In this document: positions 53,279-62,644 of the stretch, in pieces
Layout: the number at the start of each line of letters is the position of its first letter
Numbering within the stretch: position 1 is the first letter of the stretch
DNA from: Ktedonobacter robiniae
GTDB taxonomy: Bacteria; Chloroflexota; Ktedonobacteria; Ktedonobacterales; Ktedonobacteraceae
Assembly: GCF_016587375.1 (NCBI RefSeq)
Contig: NZ_BNJG01000001.1
Span: 372,001-436,000, forward strand
Direction: 5' to 3'
DNA: 64,000 nt
Notes under the pieces: generated by a model
Database searches by the model: none
Seen by the model: the letters and a program-made list of their open reading frames with translations, nothing else
What the model was told of the DNA's origin: nothing
Translations under genes and position numbers: made by a program

Positions 53279-54142
53279 ATGGCTCAAGCAGAACTCAAAC
53301 AGCGGAGCGTGACTCCGCGCAGGATCAAATGGGGAAGCGTCGCACCCTGGCTCGTGCTCCTTATCGTTGCTGTCATCGCGCTCTGGCCGATGTACTGGCT
53401 CTATGTGACGGCCTTTACGCCGACCACATTTTCGCTCAAGACGCCCCCGGATTTCTTTCCCGTACACGCAGACATATCGAACTTCCAGCGCCTGCTCAGC
53501 CAGGCCACCGATTACTGGAGCTGGGGCGCAAACAGCCTGACGATCTCCATCGTTATTACCCTGTTCCATCTTCTCTTCGATACGATGGCTGGCTATGCCT
53601 TCGCGAAACGTAAGTTTCCTGGCCGTACCATCCTCTTCTGGGTCGTGATCGGGACGATGATGATTCCAACATACGTGACCCTGGTTCCTATGTACCTGAT
53701 CACGCAGCAGCTCAACCTGATCGACTCGCTCTGGGCCGTAATTCTACCAGGTTTCGCCAATGTCTTTGGCATCTTCTTGATGCGCCAGTATATCCAGACC
53801 CTCCCCACAGAGCTGCTGGATGCCGCTCGTATAGACGGCTGTGGCGAGATGGGTGTCTTCTGGCATGTGATCCTGCCTCTGTGTCGGCCCGCGGTTGGCG
53901 CACTAGCCATCTTTACCTTCGTCCAGCACTGGAATGATTTCCTCTGGCCCTTGATCGTATTGCAGTCCAGCAATCACTATACACTCTCCGTTGGGGTGGC
54001 AAGCTTGCAGGGCGAGTTCACCACAGATTATGGTATCATTTTTGCAGGCGCTGCCCTGGCCGCGCTTCCGATGATCATCTTCTTCCTGATCTTCCAGCGT
54101 AACTTCCTCTCCGGTGTGCGCATGGGCGCGATCAAGGGATAA
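53279..54142 (+). CDS. Sugar ABC transporter permease (MalG/UgpE type)
   Basis: A 287-residue membrane permease with six helices and the coupling loop DAARIDGCGEMGVFWHVILPL. The ATG at 53279 is preferred over the GTG at 53270; GGAG lies nine bases upstream. It forms the transmembrane pair with the preceding permease. The ATPase must be encoded elsewhere and may be shared, as is common for carbohydrate importers. The N-acetylmuramidase gene follows after 32 bases. Confidence 0.9.
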   Translation: MAQAELKQRSVTPRRIKWGSVAPWLVLLIVAVIALWPMYWLYVTAFTPTTFSLKTPPDFFPVHADISNFQRLLSQATDYWSWGANSLTISIVITLFHLLFDTMAGYAFAKRKFPGRTILFWVVIGTMMIPTYVTLVPMYLITQQLNLIDSLWAVILPGFANVFGIFLMRQYIQTLPTELLDAARIDGCGEMGVFWHVILPLCRPAVGALAIFTFVQHWNDFLWPLIVLQSSNHYTLSVGVASLQGEFTTDYGIIFAGAALAALPMIIFFLIFQRNFLSGVRMGAIKG

Positions 54143-54174
54143 GACCATGACCTGTTGAGCGAAAGGAGTATCTC

Positions 54175-55350
54175 ATGAAGGGGTCCACCCACACTGTCGT
54201 CCAGAATGGACTCGATGTCTTACTGGCGGGAGGAGTGCCAAGCCTACGCGGGAAACGTTTGGGACTGATTACCAATCCAACGGGTATCAACAGGGCGCTT
54301 CAGGGCGGCGTTGATCTCCTGCACGCCGACCCGCGCTTCGAGCTTTGTGCACTCTTTGGACCCGAACATGGCATTCGCGGCGATGCCCAGGCCGGTGTGC
54401 ATGTGCAGGCCTGCACAGACTCACGCACCGGCCTCCCGGTCTACAGCCTCTATGGTGAGACCCGGCGGCCACGTCCCGAGATGCTCCAGGGGCTGGATGC
54501 CCTGCTCTTCGACCTCCAGGACATCGGCGTGCGCTACGCGACCTATCTCTCAACCCTGGTCTACGCCATGGAGGCCGCGGCGGAGGCCGGGCTACTCTTT
54601 GTGGTGCTGGATCGCCCCAATCCGCTTGGTGGCCAGCTCCTGGCAGGCAATATCCTCCATCCAGATTTTAGCTCCTTTGTCGGCATCGCCAATATCCCCG
54701 TCTGCCATGGACTGACGGTCGGCGAGTTCGCACGTCTGTATGCCGCTGAACATGCGCTGCCTGAACCCATGGTGGTGGCGATGCGGGGCTGGCGGCGTGA
54801 TCTCTGGTTTGATCAGCTCGATCTGCCCTGGGTGCAGCCCTCACCCAACCTGCCGACGCTGGACGCGGTGGCGCTCTACCCAGCGACCTGTCTGCTTGAA
54901 GGTCTCAGTTGCTCTGAGGGACGCGGCACGACGCGCCCCTTTGAAATCCTGGGCGCTCCCGATATCGATCCCTTCGTCCTGGCGGAGACTCTCACAGCCC
55001 ATGCCTTGCCTGGAGTGGCCTTCCGTCCGCTCTATTTCATGCCAACCTTCTCCAAGCACGCTCAGACACGCTGTGGAGGCATACAGATCTACCTGCTGGA
55101 CCGGACACAAATCCCTCTTATGGAACTAGGGCTACACCTGTTGGCGGACCTGCGCCGCCTCTCGCAGCTCTCACGGACCTGGATTCAGGGTGAGAATGGC
55201 ACCTATTTTCTCGACCTGCTCTGCGGCAGCGACCAGGTGCGCCTGGCCCTGGAGGCCGGCGCAAGCGTAGCAGAGATCACGGCGAATTGGGAGGATGGCC
55301 TGGCTGCTTTCGCGCAGCGACGCGCCCCTTTCTTGCTCTACCAGGACTGA
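54175..55350 (+). CDS. namZ: Exo-beta-N-acetylmuramidase (DUF1343)
   Basis: A 391-residue DUF1343 protein, the NamZ family that removes MurNAc from the non-reducing end of peptidoglycan fragments. Conserved parts are [69 protein letters not shown] and [15 protein letters not shown]. There is no signal peptide, unlike the secreted NamZ of Bacillus, so it should act in the cytoplasm on imported muro-sugars. Start ATG after AAAGGAGTATCTC. It lies between the permeases and anmK. Confidence 0.88.
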   Translation: MKGSTHTVVQNGLDVLLAGGVPSLRGKRLGLITNPTGINRALQGGVDLLHADPRFELCALFGPEHGIRGDAQAGVHVQACTDSRTGLPVYSLYGETRRPRPEMLQGLDALLFDLQDIGVRYATYLSTLVYAMEAAAEAGLLFVVLDRPNPLGGQLLAGNILHPDFSSFVGIANIPVCHGLTVGEFARLYAAEHALPEPMVVAMRGWRRDLWFDQLDLPWVQPSPNLPTLDAVALYPATCLLEGLSCSEGRGTTRPFEILGAPDIDPFVLAETLTAHALPGVAFRPLYFMPTFSKHAQTRCGGIQIYLLDRTQIPLMELGLHLLADLRRLSQLSRTWIQGENGTYFLDLLCGSDQVRLALEAGASVAEITANWEDGLAAFAQRRAPFLLYQD

Positions 55351-55382
55351 TGGCATATGAGAACGAAAGGAGCACACATCCT

Positions 55383-56660
55383 ATGCGCGTACTTGGCCTG
55401 AACTCGGGCACCTCCGTTGACGGCATCGACCTGGCCCTATGCGAGTTTCTGCCTGTCTCACCAGGCGAACTCTCGCTGCGCCTTTTGGCATATGAAGAAG
55501 CCAGCTTCTCAGCATCCTTGCGCCAACAGGTGCTCAACATACTGCGCACGCCGCAGGCGCACCTGGCGGACCTGACAGAGCTAAACTTTCTCCTGGGGGC
55601 GGCATTCGCCGAAGCCGTCGAGACCTTCTGCCTTCATCAGCAGGTCTCACGCGCCGATATCGACCTGGTCGCCTCTCATGGGCAGACGCTCTATCACCTC
55701 GTTGAACCTGGGCGCGTCCGCTCAACCTGGCAAACCGGCGAGGCGGCGGTGATCGCGCAACGCCTGGGGATAAGCGTCGTGGCCGACATGCGCGTGGCCG
55801 ATGTCGCCGCTGGCGGGCAGGGGGCGCCCCTGGCCTCATTCTTTGACGCCCTGCTCTTTAGCGACCCGCAGCAGACACGCGCCCTGCAAAACATAGGCGG
55901 CATCGGCAACGTAACCTTTCTCCCGGCGGGTCAGGGTCCATCCGGGGCCTACGCCTTTGATACTGGCCCGGGTAATGTGCTTATTGATGCCGCGGTCCGC
56001 CACTACACGCAAGGGGGGCTCCACTTTGACCGCGACGGAGCACTGGCACGCCAGGGCACAGTTGATGAGAGCCTGGTAAGCCTGATCCTGGCCCATCCCT
56101 ATTTTCACCAGTTGCCCCCCAAAACCACCGGGCGCGAACTGTTTGGTGATGTCTTCGCGGCCCAGCTCATCGCCCAGGCCACAGACGCGGGTCTCTCACC
56201 CGAAGATACCATCGCGACGCTTACCACCATCACAATAGAAAGCATCATTCACGCCTACCGCACCTATGGTCCGGCACACCTGGACGAGGTCCTGGTCGGT
56301 GGTGGTGGCGGCTATAACCCTGTACTCATGCAGGGCTTACAGGCGGGCCTTCCCACCACACGAGTCCGCCTCTTCGAAGAGACGGGCCTACCCGCCGGGG
56401 CCAAGGAGGGTATCCTCTTCGCCCTGCTGGGACATGAGTGCCTCTATGGCCGCGCCAACAATCTACCAGGCAGCACAGGGGCAAGTACACCCGCCATCCT
56501 GGGCAAGATCGTGCCAGGGCGCAATTATCGCCAGCTTCTCCGCCAGGTACACGCAGACCTGGCACACGAGGAGGAGACGAGCACAGCAGGCACCTATCCC
56601 ATGCTGCACCGTCTGCACCTCATACAAAACACCGTGCCCACATCGGGCACACAGCAATAG
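55383..56660 (+). CDS. anmK: Anhydro-N-acetylmuramic acid kinase
   Basis: A 425-residue sugar kinase of the hexokinase-like fold. It has [62 protein letters not shown] and [16 protein letters not shown]. AnmK converts 1,6-anhydro-MurNAc to MurNAc-6-phosphate. The ATG at 55383 follows AAAGGAGCACAC. It has a C-terminal tail of about 45 residues beyond the usual end (after LGKIVPG). It is followed by murQ after 28 bases. It is the only amino-sugar kinase in the window. Confidence 0.9.
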   Translation: MRVLGLNSGTSVDGIDLALCEFLPVSPGELSLRLLAYEEASFSASLRQQVLNILRTPQAHLADLTELNFLLGAAFAEAVETFCLHQQVSRADIDLVASHGQTLYHLVEPGRVRSTWQTGEAAVIAQRLGISVVADMRVADVAAGGQGAPLASFFDALLFSDPQQTRALQNIGGIGNVTFLPAGQGPSGAYAFDTGPGNVLIDAAVRHYTQGGLHFDRDGALARQGTVDESLVSLILAHPYFHQLPPKTTGRELFGDVFAAQLIAQATDAGLSPEDTIATLTTITIESIIHAYRTYGPAHLDEVLVGGGGGYNPVLMQGLQAGLPTTRVRLFEETGLPAGAKEGILFALLGHECLYGRANNLPGSTGASTPAILGKIVPGRNYRQLLRQVHADLAHEEETSTAGTYPMLHRLHLIQNTVPTSGTQQ

Positions 56661-56688
56661 TAAACACACCACCAGGAGTAACGCATAT

Positions 56689-57621
56689 ATGTCGAGTTCA
56701 TCAGAACAGCCAGAACTCAATCTTCAGGCTATGGAGACCGAGGGGGCCAATCCCGCCAGCGCGCAAATTGACCAAATGAGCGCACTTGAGATTGTTCAGG
56801 TTATGAACGCGGAGGATGCCAGGGTCGCCCTGGCTGTACAGCAAGAACTACCTCAGATCGCGCGTGCCGTGGAGGAGAGTGCCAAACGCCTGCGCCAGGG
56901 AGGGCGCCTGATCTATCTTGGCGCGGGTACCTCTGGTCGCCTGGGCATTCTGGATGCCTCGGAGTGTCCCCCCACCTTTAGCACACCACCAGAGTTAGTG
57001 ATAGGCTTGATCGCGGGTGGTCCCCCCGCCATCCTGAAGGCGGTCGAGGGAGCGGAAGATAACCCCGAGGGTGGCAAGGCCGATCTGCAACAGTTGCATC
57101 TTGAGGCCAGAGATGTTGTGGTTGGCATCGCCGCCAGTGGGCGCACTCCCTATGTTCTGGGGGCTGTCGCCTACGCTCGCGAGATTGGTGCATTGACCGT
57201 GGGACTCGCCTGCAACTCACAGACACCCCTGCACTCCGCCGTCGATATCATGATCGCGCCCGTGGTTGGTCCCGAGGTTGTCAGTGGCTCCACGCGCCTC
57301 AAGGCGGGCACCGCGCAGAAGATGGCGCTCAATATGCTCAGTACCGGTGTCATGATCCTGCTGGGCAAGACCTATGGTAACCAGATGGTCGACGTGCATG
57401 CCTCAAACTATAAGCTCCAGCACCGGGCCAGCAAGATCGTGCAGACCATCGCTGGCATTGAGCAGGAGCAGGCCGATGCTCTGCTTGCCCAATGCAACGG
57501 AGAGACCAAAACCGCAATCGTGGTCGCGCGCACTCATGTCAGCCCGCAAGAGGCACGCCAGCAGCTCGCAGCACACCAGCAGGTATTGCGCACCACCCTT
57601 GCGGCCTTGCAGGCAGAGTAA
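56689..57621 (+). CDS. murQ: N-acetylmuramic acid 6-phosphate etherase
   Basis: A 310-residue SIS-domain lyase that splits MurNAc-6-phosphate to GlcNAc-6-phosphate and lactate. Family motifs are IYLGAGTSGRLGILDASECPP, TFSTPPELVIGLIAGG, EDNPEGGKADL, VGIAASGRTPYVLGAV and TGVMILLGKTYGNQMVDV. The catalytic Glu lies in the DASECPP block. The ATG at 56689 has CAGGAGTAACG upstream. It completes conversion of the AnmK product to a central amino-sugar phosphate. Confidence 0.95.
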   Translation: MSSSSEQPELNLQAMETEGANPASAQIDQMSALEIVQVMNAEDARVALAVQQELPQIARAVEESAKRLRQGGRLIYLGAGTSGRLGILDASECPPTFSTPPELVIGLIAGGPPAILKAVEGAEDNPEGGKADLQQLHLEARDVVVGIAASGRTPYVLGAVAYAREIGALTVGLACNSQTPLHSAVDIMIAPVVGPEVVSGSTRLKAGTAQKMALNMLSTGVMILLGKTYGNQMVDVHASNYKLQHRASKIVQTIAGIEQEQADALLAQCNGETKTAIVVARTHVSPQEARQQLAAHQQVLRTTLAALQAE

Positions 57622-57977
57622 CCAGGCACACACAAACGAAAGACCTATTACACGACCTCTATATCGAAGAATGTGATAATATTGTGATAGTCGCGGTCAA
57701 TGACGAGCGCGATGCATGCCAGCTATAGTTGTTTTGCGCGTTTTGAATCAAATTCTATGGAAGATTGATCATCTACGCGGGAATGGCGGGGAAGCCTCTT
57801 CGCTTCACGTAGCCGAAGGCGAGTCGCAGCAGCGGCATTGTGAAATGGAATCCAAACAGGGATGTTGCCCACACCTCTCTTCCTTCTACAGGATTTGGTA
57901 TGACGCGCCTGTACGTCAAACATATTATTTTCGCTTCACGCGGCTTGCACAGCCTGGTGAAGAAAGGATGGGGACAC
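57622..57977. other. Gap before nagZ
   Basis: About 356 bases. An in-frame open extension from 57840 lacks a ribosome site and is not used. A CTTCG/CGAAG hairpin occurs near 57798-57820. I see no gene; it may hold a promoter for nagZ. Confidence 0.4.
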
Positions 57978-59606
57978 ATGTCTGATTACACCCGAGGCAT
58001 GGAGCTTGAGCGGCAGATCGGGCAACTGCTCAGTGTTGGCTTCTATGGTACCACCCCAACGCCTGAAATCATTGATTTAATCCAGAATCACCATGTCGGA
58101 AACATTATTTTCTTCGCGCGCAATATCGAGAGCGCCCACCAGGTCCACCAGCTTACCAGCGAGCTACAACGTATCGCACGCGATGCTGGCCATCCCTACC
58201 CCCTGCTGATCTCGACAGATCAGGAGAACGGCATGGTGCGCCGTTTCGGCAAAAGCTCGACGAGTTTTCCCGGCAATATGGCCCTTGGCGCCATCGATAG
58301 CGAACAAGAGACTTACGAGATCACCCTGGCAACGGGCAAAGAACTTAAGGCGCTGGGCGTCAATATGAATCTTGCCCCGGTCGCGGATGTCAACAACAAT
58401 CCCGCCAACCCGGTGATTGGCGTGCGCTCCTTCGGTGAGCATGCTCCCCGCGTCTCGCGCCATCTCGTGGCCGCGATTAAGGGCTACCAGGAAGCAGGCG
58501 TCATTACCAACCTGAAGCACTTCCCCGGCCATGGCGATACCGCTGTTGACTCCCACCAGGCCTTGCCGGTCATCCCGCATACCCTCGAACGCCTTGAGGA
58601 GATTGAACTGGTGCCCTTTCGTGCTGGCATCGCCACCGGGGCCGATTCAATCATGATCGCACACGTCTATCTTCCAGCCTTGATGAAAGAGGAGATGCTA
58701 CCCGCGACAATCTCCCGCGAGATCATTACGGGACTCCTGCGCGAGCGTCTGGGCTTTAATGGCGTTATCACCACCGATTGCCTGGAGATGAACGCGCTGG
58801 CGGACACGGTTGGCATTCCACGCGGGACGGTGATGGCCCTGCAAGCCGGTGTCGATATCGCCCTGATCTCCCATCATTACGAGTATCAGAAGGCAGGCCT
58901 TGCCGCGGTCCTTGAGGCCGTGCAGAAGGGCGAACTGACAGCAGCTCAGATCACCAGCGCCGCCGAGCGTGTGCTCCAACTCAAGGCCAGTTACCTCTCC
59001 TGGGATGATCTGCCACAGGAAGAGAGTGTGCACCAGATCGCGACGCCCGAGCATCTCGACCTGAGCAAGCGAGCCTTCGCACATTCGACCACGCTGGTAC
59101 GCAACGCCCAGCAGCTTGTACCCATGACAGGCGAACAGGCACAACACCCGCTCTTCCTCTTCCCAGAGACCGATCACGCCACCTTCGCCGCCGACCGCTA
59201 CCCATCACTGGAGGAGCTTGAGGCCGCTATTACGGAGCATTTCCCCACGGCAGAGGTTCTGGCCGTCCCCAGTCAGCGCAACGAGGCAACGGAGGCCCGG
59301 CTGCAAGGCGCCATTGCCAGCAGTTCTACACTCGTTGTCGTCACTGTTAACGCGAACCGCTACCAACCCCAGGCGGACCTGGTACGCTCCCTGCTACAAC
59401 AGGAGAAGCCAGTCATTGGCCTGGCCGTCTATGACCCCTATGACCTGCTGACCTTCCCTGAACTGGAGACCTACTTGGTCACCTATGAATACACCCTGCC
59501 AGCCTTTGAGGCTGCGCTGGATGTCTTACAAGGCAAACAGACCGCTCAGGGCAAACTTCCAGTAAGCGTTCCTGGCTTGCACGAGCGGGGCCACCACGCA
59601 GAGTAG
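57978..59606 (+). CDS. nagZ: GH3 beta-N-acetylhexosaminidase (NagZ-like)
   Basis: A 542-residue GH3 enzyme that removes GlcNAc from peptidoglycan fragments. The NagZ signature KHFPGHGDTAVDSH supplies the His-Asp acid/base dyad, and GFNGVITTDCLEM holds the Asp nucleophile. A second domain of about 200 residues follows, as in Gram-positive NagZ. There is no signal peptide, so it is predicted to be cytoplasmic. The ATG at 57978 follows GAAAGGATGGGG. It belongs with namZ, anmK and murQ. A 36-bp perfect hairpin follows. Confidence 0.92.
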   Translation: MSDYTRGMELERQIGQLLSVGFYGTTPTPEIIDLIQNHHVGNIIFFARNIESAHQVHQLTSELQRIARDAGHPYPLLISTDQENGMVRRFGKSSTSFPGNMALGAIDSEQETYEITLATGKELKALGVNMNLAPVADVNNNPANPVIGVRSFGEHAPRVSRHLVAAIKGYQEAGVITNLKHFPGHGDTAVDSHQALPVIPHTLERLEEIELVPFRAGIATGADSIMIAHVYLPALMKEEMLPATISREIITGLLRERLGFNGVITTDCLEMNALADTVGIPRGTVMALQAGVDIALISHHYEYQKAGLAAVLEAVQKGELTAAQITSAAERVLQLKASYLSWDDLPQEESVHQIATPEHLDLSKRAFAHSTTLVRNAQQLVPMTGEQAQHPLFLFPETDHATFAADRYPSLEELEAAITEHFPTAEVLAVPSQRNEATEARLQGAIASSSTLVVVTVNANRYQPQADLVRSLLQQEKPVIGLAVYDPYDLLTFPELETYLVTYEYTLPAFEAALDVLQGKQTAQGKLPVSVPGLHERGHHAE

Positions 59607-59607
59607 A

Positions 59608-59682
59608 GTTCTCTGGTTGTGGGTGTAGTGCATGTTGGCTGCCTGCGGCAGCCAACATGCACTACACCCACAACCAGAGAAC
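59608..59682. terminator. Perfect 36-bp hairpin after nagZ
   Basis: Arms 59608-59643 and 59647-59682 are perfectly complementary, with a three-base loop TGC. The longest stem in the window; the top reads GGCTGCC-TGC-GGCAGCC. No clear T-run. Likely terminator or RNase III-type processing site. Confidence 0.65.
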
Positions 59683-59720
59683 ATTTGGACAAGAGGCTAC
59701 AAAAGAAAGTTCTTTTTGCT

Positions 59721-60658
59721 ATGGCACACCATTTTGCTATCTTTGAGCCGGAACGCGACCTGGCCGACCTGGTCACGCTCTGGCAGAGCACTGTTGGCTC
59801 GCAATGGCCGCTTAGTGCCGAGCGCATCCAACTGGTTCTCAACGGGCCAGAGGCACACCATTTTGCTCTCCGCGAGGAGGGCAGGCTGATCGCCTTCGCG
59901 GCCACTTTCCAGAGTCCACGGGGACACGACAAGGTTGGGCATCTCGCCGCACTCCTGGTCGCCCCTGATAAACAACGCCAGGGAATCGGCAGTGAGCTAC
60001 ATGATGTGGCCTTCAACTACTTGCAACAGCAGCCGGGTCTGCGCGCCATCCAGCTTGGCAGCATCTATCCACGCTTCTGGTGCGGCGTGCCAACCAACCT
60101 GCCTGTCGCGCCATTCTTCGTCCGCAAAGGCTGGCAACTGGATGAGATCGTCTATGACATGGTCCGCGACCTGCACGACTTTAGCATCCCCACACGTATT
60201 GTTGAGCGTATGCAGCGCGAGGGCATTCGCTTTGAGGTTGCCACCCCGAGACGATTGACGCACTCAGAGCCTTCGAGGAGCGCGAGTTTTATAACTGGCT
60301 GCGCGCGGTGAACTATATGGCGAGCGTGGGCGATTACCAGGACCTGCTCATCGCTTTCGATGGAGAGCGCGTAGTTGGCTCGCTCGTCACATCATGCCCC
60401 CAGTCCAACCCTGAGCGTACCGATGTCATCTGGCAGGGTCTGCTGGGCGAGGACGCTGGCTCCCTGGGTTCAGTCGGAGTGGCCGTCTCCGAGCGCGGAC
60501 GAGGCATTGGCATCGCCCTGGTGGCCTACGCCTCAGAGATCCTCAAACAACGCGGTGTCCGCAACTGCTATATTGACTGGCTCGTCCTGACTGACTTCTA
60601 TGGTAAGCTCGGTTACGAGAACTGGCGCACCTACCAACCCTCCTGGCGCGAATTATAG
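59721..60658 (+). pseudogene. Frameshifted two-domain GNAT acetyltransferase
   Basis: The intact protein would have two GNAT domains in about 312 residues. The first domain (59721 onward) has HLAALLVAPDKQRQGIGSELH, the acetyl-CoA loop. The second has GSVGVAVSERGRGIGIALV and ends WRTYQPSWREL. Near 60246 one base appears lost. The upstream frame turns into non-family sequence, while the expected IDALRAFEEREFYNWLRAV is read one base over, joining the second domain. The acceptor substrate is unknown, but placement after the amino-sugar genes hints at amino-sugar or muropeptide acetylation. Confidence 0.75.
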
Positions 60659-60667
60659 TGTTGGTAA

Positions 60668-60721
60668 AGGGGATGGTGCAGTAGCACGCTACTTGCGTAC
60701 GCGGCTACTGCACCATCCCCT
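60668..60721. repeat. Dispersed intergenic repeat copy 2 inside a hairpin
   Basis: An 18-bp perfect stem (60668-60685 with 60704-60721) surrounds a repeat core at 60687-60708. That 22-base core is the exact reverse complement of the copy at 62552-62573. It also lies after a gene end and may act as a terminator. Confidence 0.75.
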
Positions 60722-60853
60722 CTCCTAACATTACTCCTTCCTCTTGAGAAGCCTCTTCTAACACGTATATGTCATCTATACGTGCATATCTTACGTGTAT
60801 AGAGAGATGAGGTAAAATGACCATTTCCTACTTATCCTTGAAGGAGCTTCTCT

Positions 60854-62515
60854 ATGTTTACAACGCTGTTTCGCGCTGTCTCGCGGCGTCAGAAGCAGGG
60901 GGGTATGCTCGTGCTTTCCCTGGCCATGCTTCTCACTTTGCTACTCACCGCCTGCGGTGGCTCAGGGTCTTCAACGCAGAAGGCCGATTCATTGTGGATA
61001 GGTCAGGTTGGCGACCAGTATACACAAAATTTTAATCCTTATACCGGCGCTTCGGGTGGCCCTCCCTCTGAATTGATCTACGAAACGCTGCTCTTCACGA
61101 ACTATGCCAACGGCACCATGAATCCCTGGCTCGCTACAGCATATAAGTTTTCGCCCGATAATAAGCAACTGACGTTTACCCTGCGCGACAACGTCAAATG
61201 GAATGATGGCAAGCCTTTTACGGCCTCCGATGTCGCCTTTACCTTCAATTTGATGCATAAATATTCTGGCTTGGATGTCAGTAATATCTGGAAGTATCTC
61301 ACTAAGGTCACAGCACCCGATACTCATACGATTGTGCTTGACATGAGTACTCCCTACACACCGCTTCTCTGGTATCTCGGACGGTTACAGATCCTGCCAG
61401 AACACATCTGGTCATCTGTGGGCGATCCCACCAAGTACACCGCCTCCAATCCCGTTGGCACTGGCCCTTTTAAGTTGGGCTCCTTTAGCTCGCAAGTTGT
61501 GACCCTGGATAAGAATCCGTACTACTGGCAGAGCGGCCAGCCTGCATTCGCGCATGTCAAATATCCAATTTACAAGAGCAACGATACGCTTCAGCTTCAA
61601 CTCATCTCGGGGAAGTTGGACCAGGCCAATGTCTTTGCCCCCAATATTCAGAAGAGCTTTGTCGCACGCGATCCTGAACATAATCACTACTGGCTCGTGC
61701 CCAACCAGACCGTGATGTTCTATCCAAATAATGCCAAGGCCCCCTTCAATGATGTCGCGGTGCGCCAGGCCATTAGCGCGGCTCTCGACCGCGAGAAGAT
61801 GTCTAAGGTGGCTGAGAACGGCTACCAGCAGGTCGCCAGTCCCACAGCACTTATCCTGCCCAACGCTAAGTCTTATCTCGCGCCTGAGTACGCGAACCTG
61901 AAGTTCCAGCGCGATGTCCAGAAGGCGCGCCAGCTTCTAGAGAGCGCCGGCTATACCCGCGGCGGTGATGGCATCTATGCCAAAGGTGGGCAGCGCCTCT
62001 CGTTCAAGATCAGCGTACCCAATACCTATAGCGATGAAATTCTGCTGGCCCAGATTGCCTCCGATAATCTGAAAGAGGCAGGCATGGACGCCAGCGTCAA
62101 TACTCTCTCTTATACCGACTGGTACAATAACAAGCAGCTAGGGCAGTACGACATCACCATCGATAATGATGGCGGTGGCCTCAATCCCTACTACTACTTT
62201 AATCGCACCCTCTACAGCAAGCGGAGCGCGCCAATCGGGGCGAATTCGCTCTCTAACTTCGGGCGCTGGGAAGATGCCTCTACCGACAAATACCTGGACC
62301 AGTTTGCCGCATCCAGCGATCCTAATATCCAGAAGCAGGCCATCTATGGTCTCGAAAAGATCTTCGTCGAAAAGATGCCAACCATTCCGCTGCTGGACGC
62401 ACCAACCTGGTTCATTTATAACTCGTCCCGCTTCGATGGCTGGCCATCGGCGCAAAATCCTTTTACCACAGCCGCCTCTCCGCTCCAGGTGACGCTACAC
62501 CTGAAACCCAGATAA
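60854..62515 (+). CDS. Peptide ABC transporter substrate-binding lipoprotein
   Basis: A 553-residue family-5 solute-binding protein (OppA/DppA type). It has a signal peptide with lipobox LLTAC at about residues 31-35. Typical segments are LIYETLLFTNYANGTMNPWLA, FTLRDNVKWNDGKPFTASDV, NPVGTGPFKL, VRQAISAALDREKM and GLNPYYYFN. Permease genes of the dipeptide type follow. Next to peptidoglycan-sugar genes, it may bind wall peptides, although the specificity is not visible. Confidence 0.88.
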   Translation: MFTTLFRAVSRRQKQGGMLVLSLAMLLTLLLTACGGSGSSTQKADSLWIGQVGDQYTQNFNPYTGASGGPPSELIYETLLFTNYANGTMNPWLATAYKFSPDNKQLTFTLRDNVKWNDGKPFTASDVAFTFNLMHKYSGLDVSNIWKYLTKVTAPDTHTIVLDMSTPYTPLLWYLGRLQILPEHIWSSVGDPTKYTASNPVGTGPFKLGSFSSQVVTLDKNPYYWQSGQPAFAHVKYPIYKSNDTLQLQLISGKLDQANVFAPNIQKSFVARDPEHNHYWLVPNQTVMFYPNNAKAPFNDVAVRQAISAALDREKMSKVAENGYQQVASPTALILPNAKSYLAPEYANLKFQRDVQKARQLLESAGYTRGGDGIYAKGGQRLSFKISVPNTYSDEILLAQIASDNLKEAGMDASVNTLSYTDWYNNKQLGQYDITIDNDGGGLNPYYYFNRTLYSKRSAPIGANSLSNFGRWEDASTDKYLDQFAASSDPNIQKQAIYGLEKIFVEKMPTIPLLDAPTWFIYNSSRFDGWPSAQNPFTTAASPLQVTLHLKPR

Positions 62516-62536
62516 GCCTATACAAATTTATACAGT

Positions 62537-62610
62537 AGGGGGTGTGGTGCAGTAGCCGCGTACGCAAGTAGCGGGGCACGCCCCCTAACCAGGACAAGCG
62601 CCGCAGGCGC
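62537..62610. repeat. Dispersed intergenic repeat copy 3 and small CCTGC-type hairpin
   Basis: A hairpin from 62537 to about 62587 encloses the repeat core (62552-62573), identical to the core at 60687-60708 in the opposite direction. GCGCCGCAGGCGC at 62598-62610 is a short hairpin containing the same GCCTGCGGC core as at 38008 and 59640. Confidence 0.7.
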
Positions 62611-62644
62611 GAAGAACCGGAAAAACCAAAGGAGGTCTGCGCGT

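Noticed and set aside
57840-57977. N-terminal extension of nagZ from a GTG
   Set aside because: No ribosome site and not family-like. The ATG at 57978 has one.
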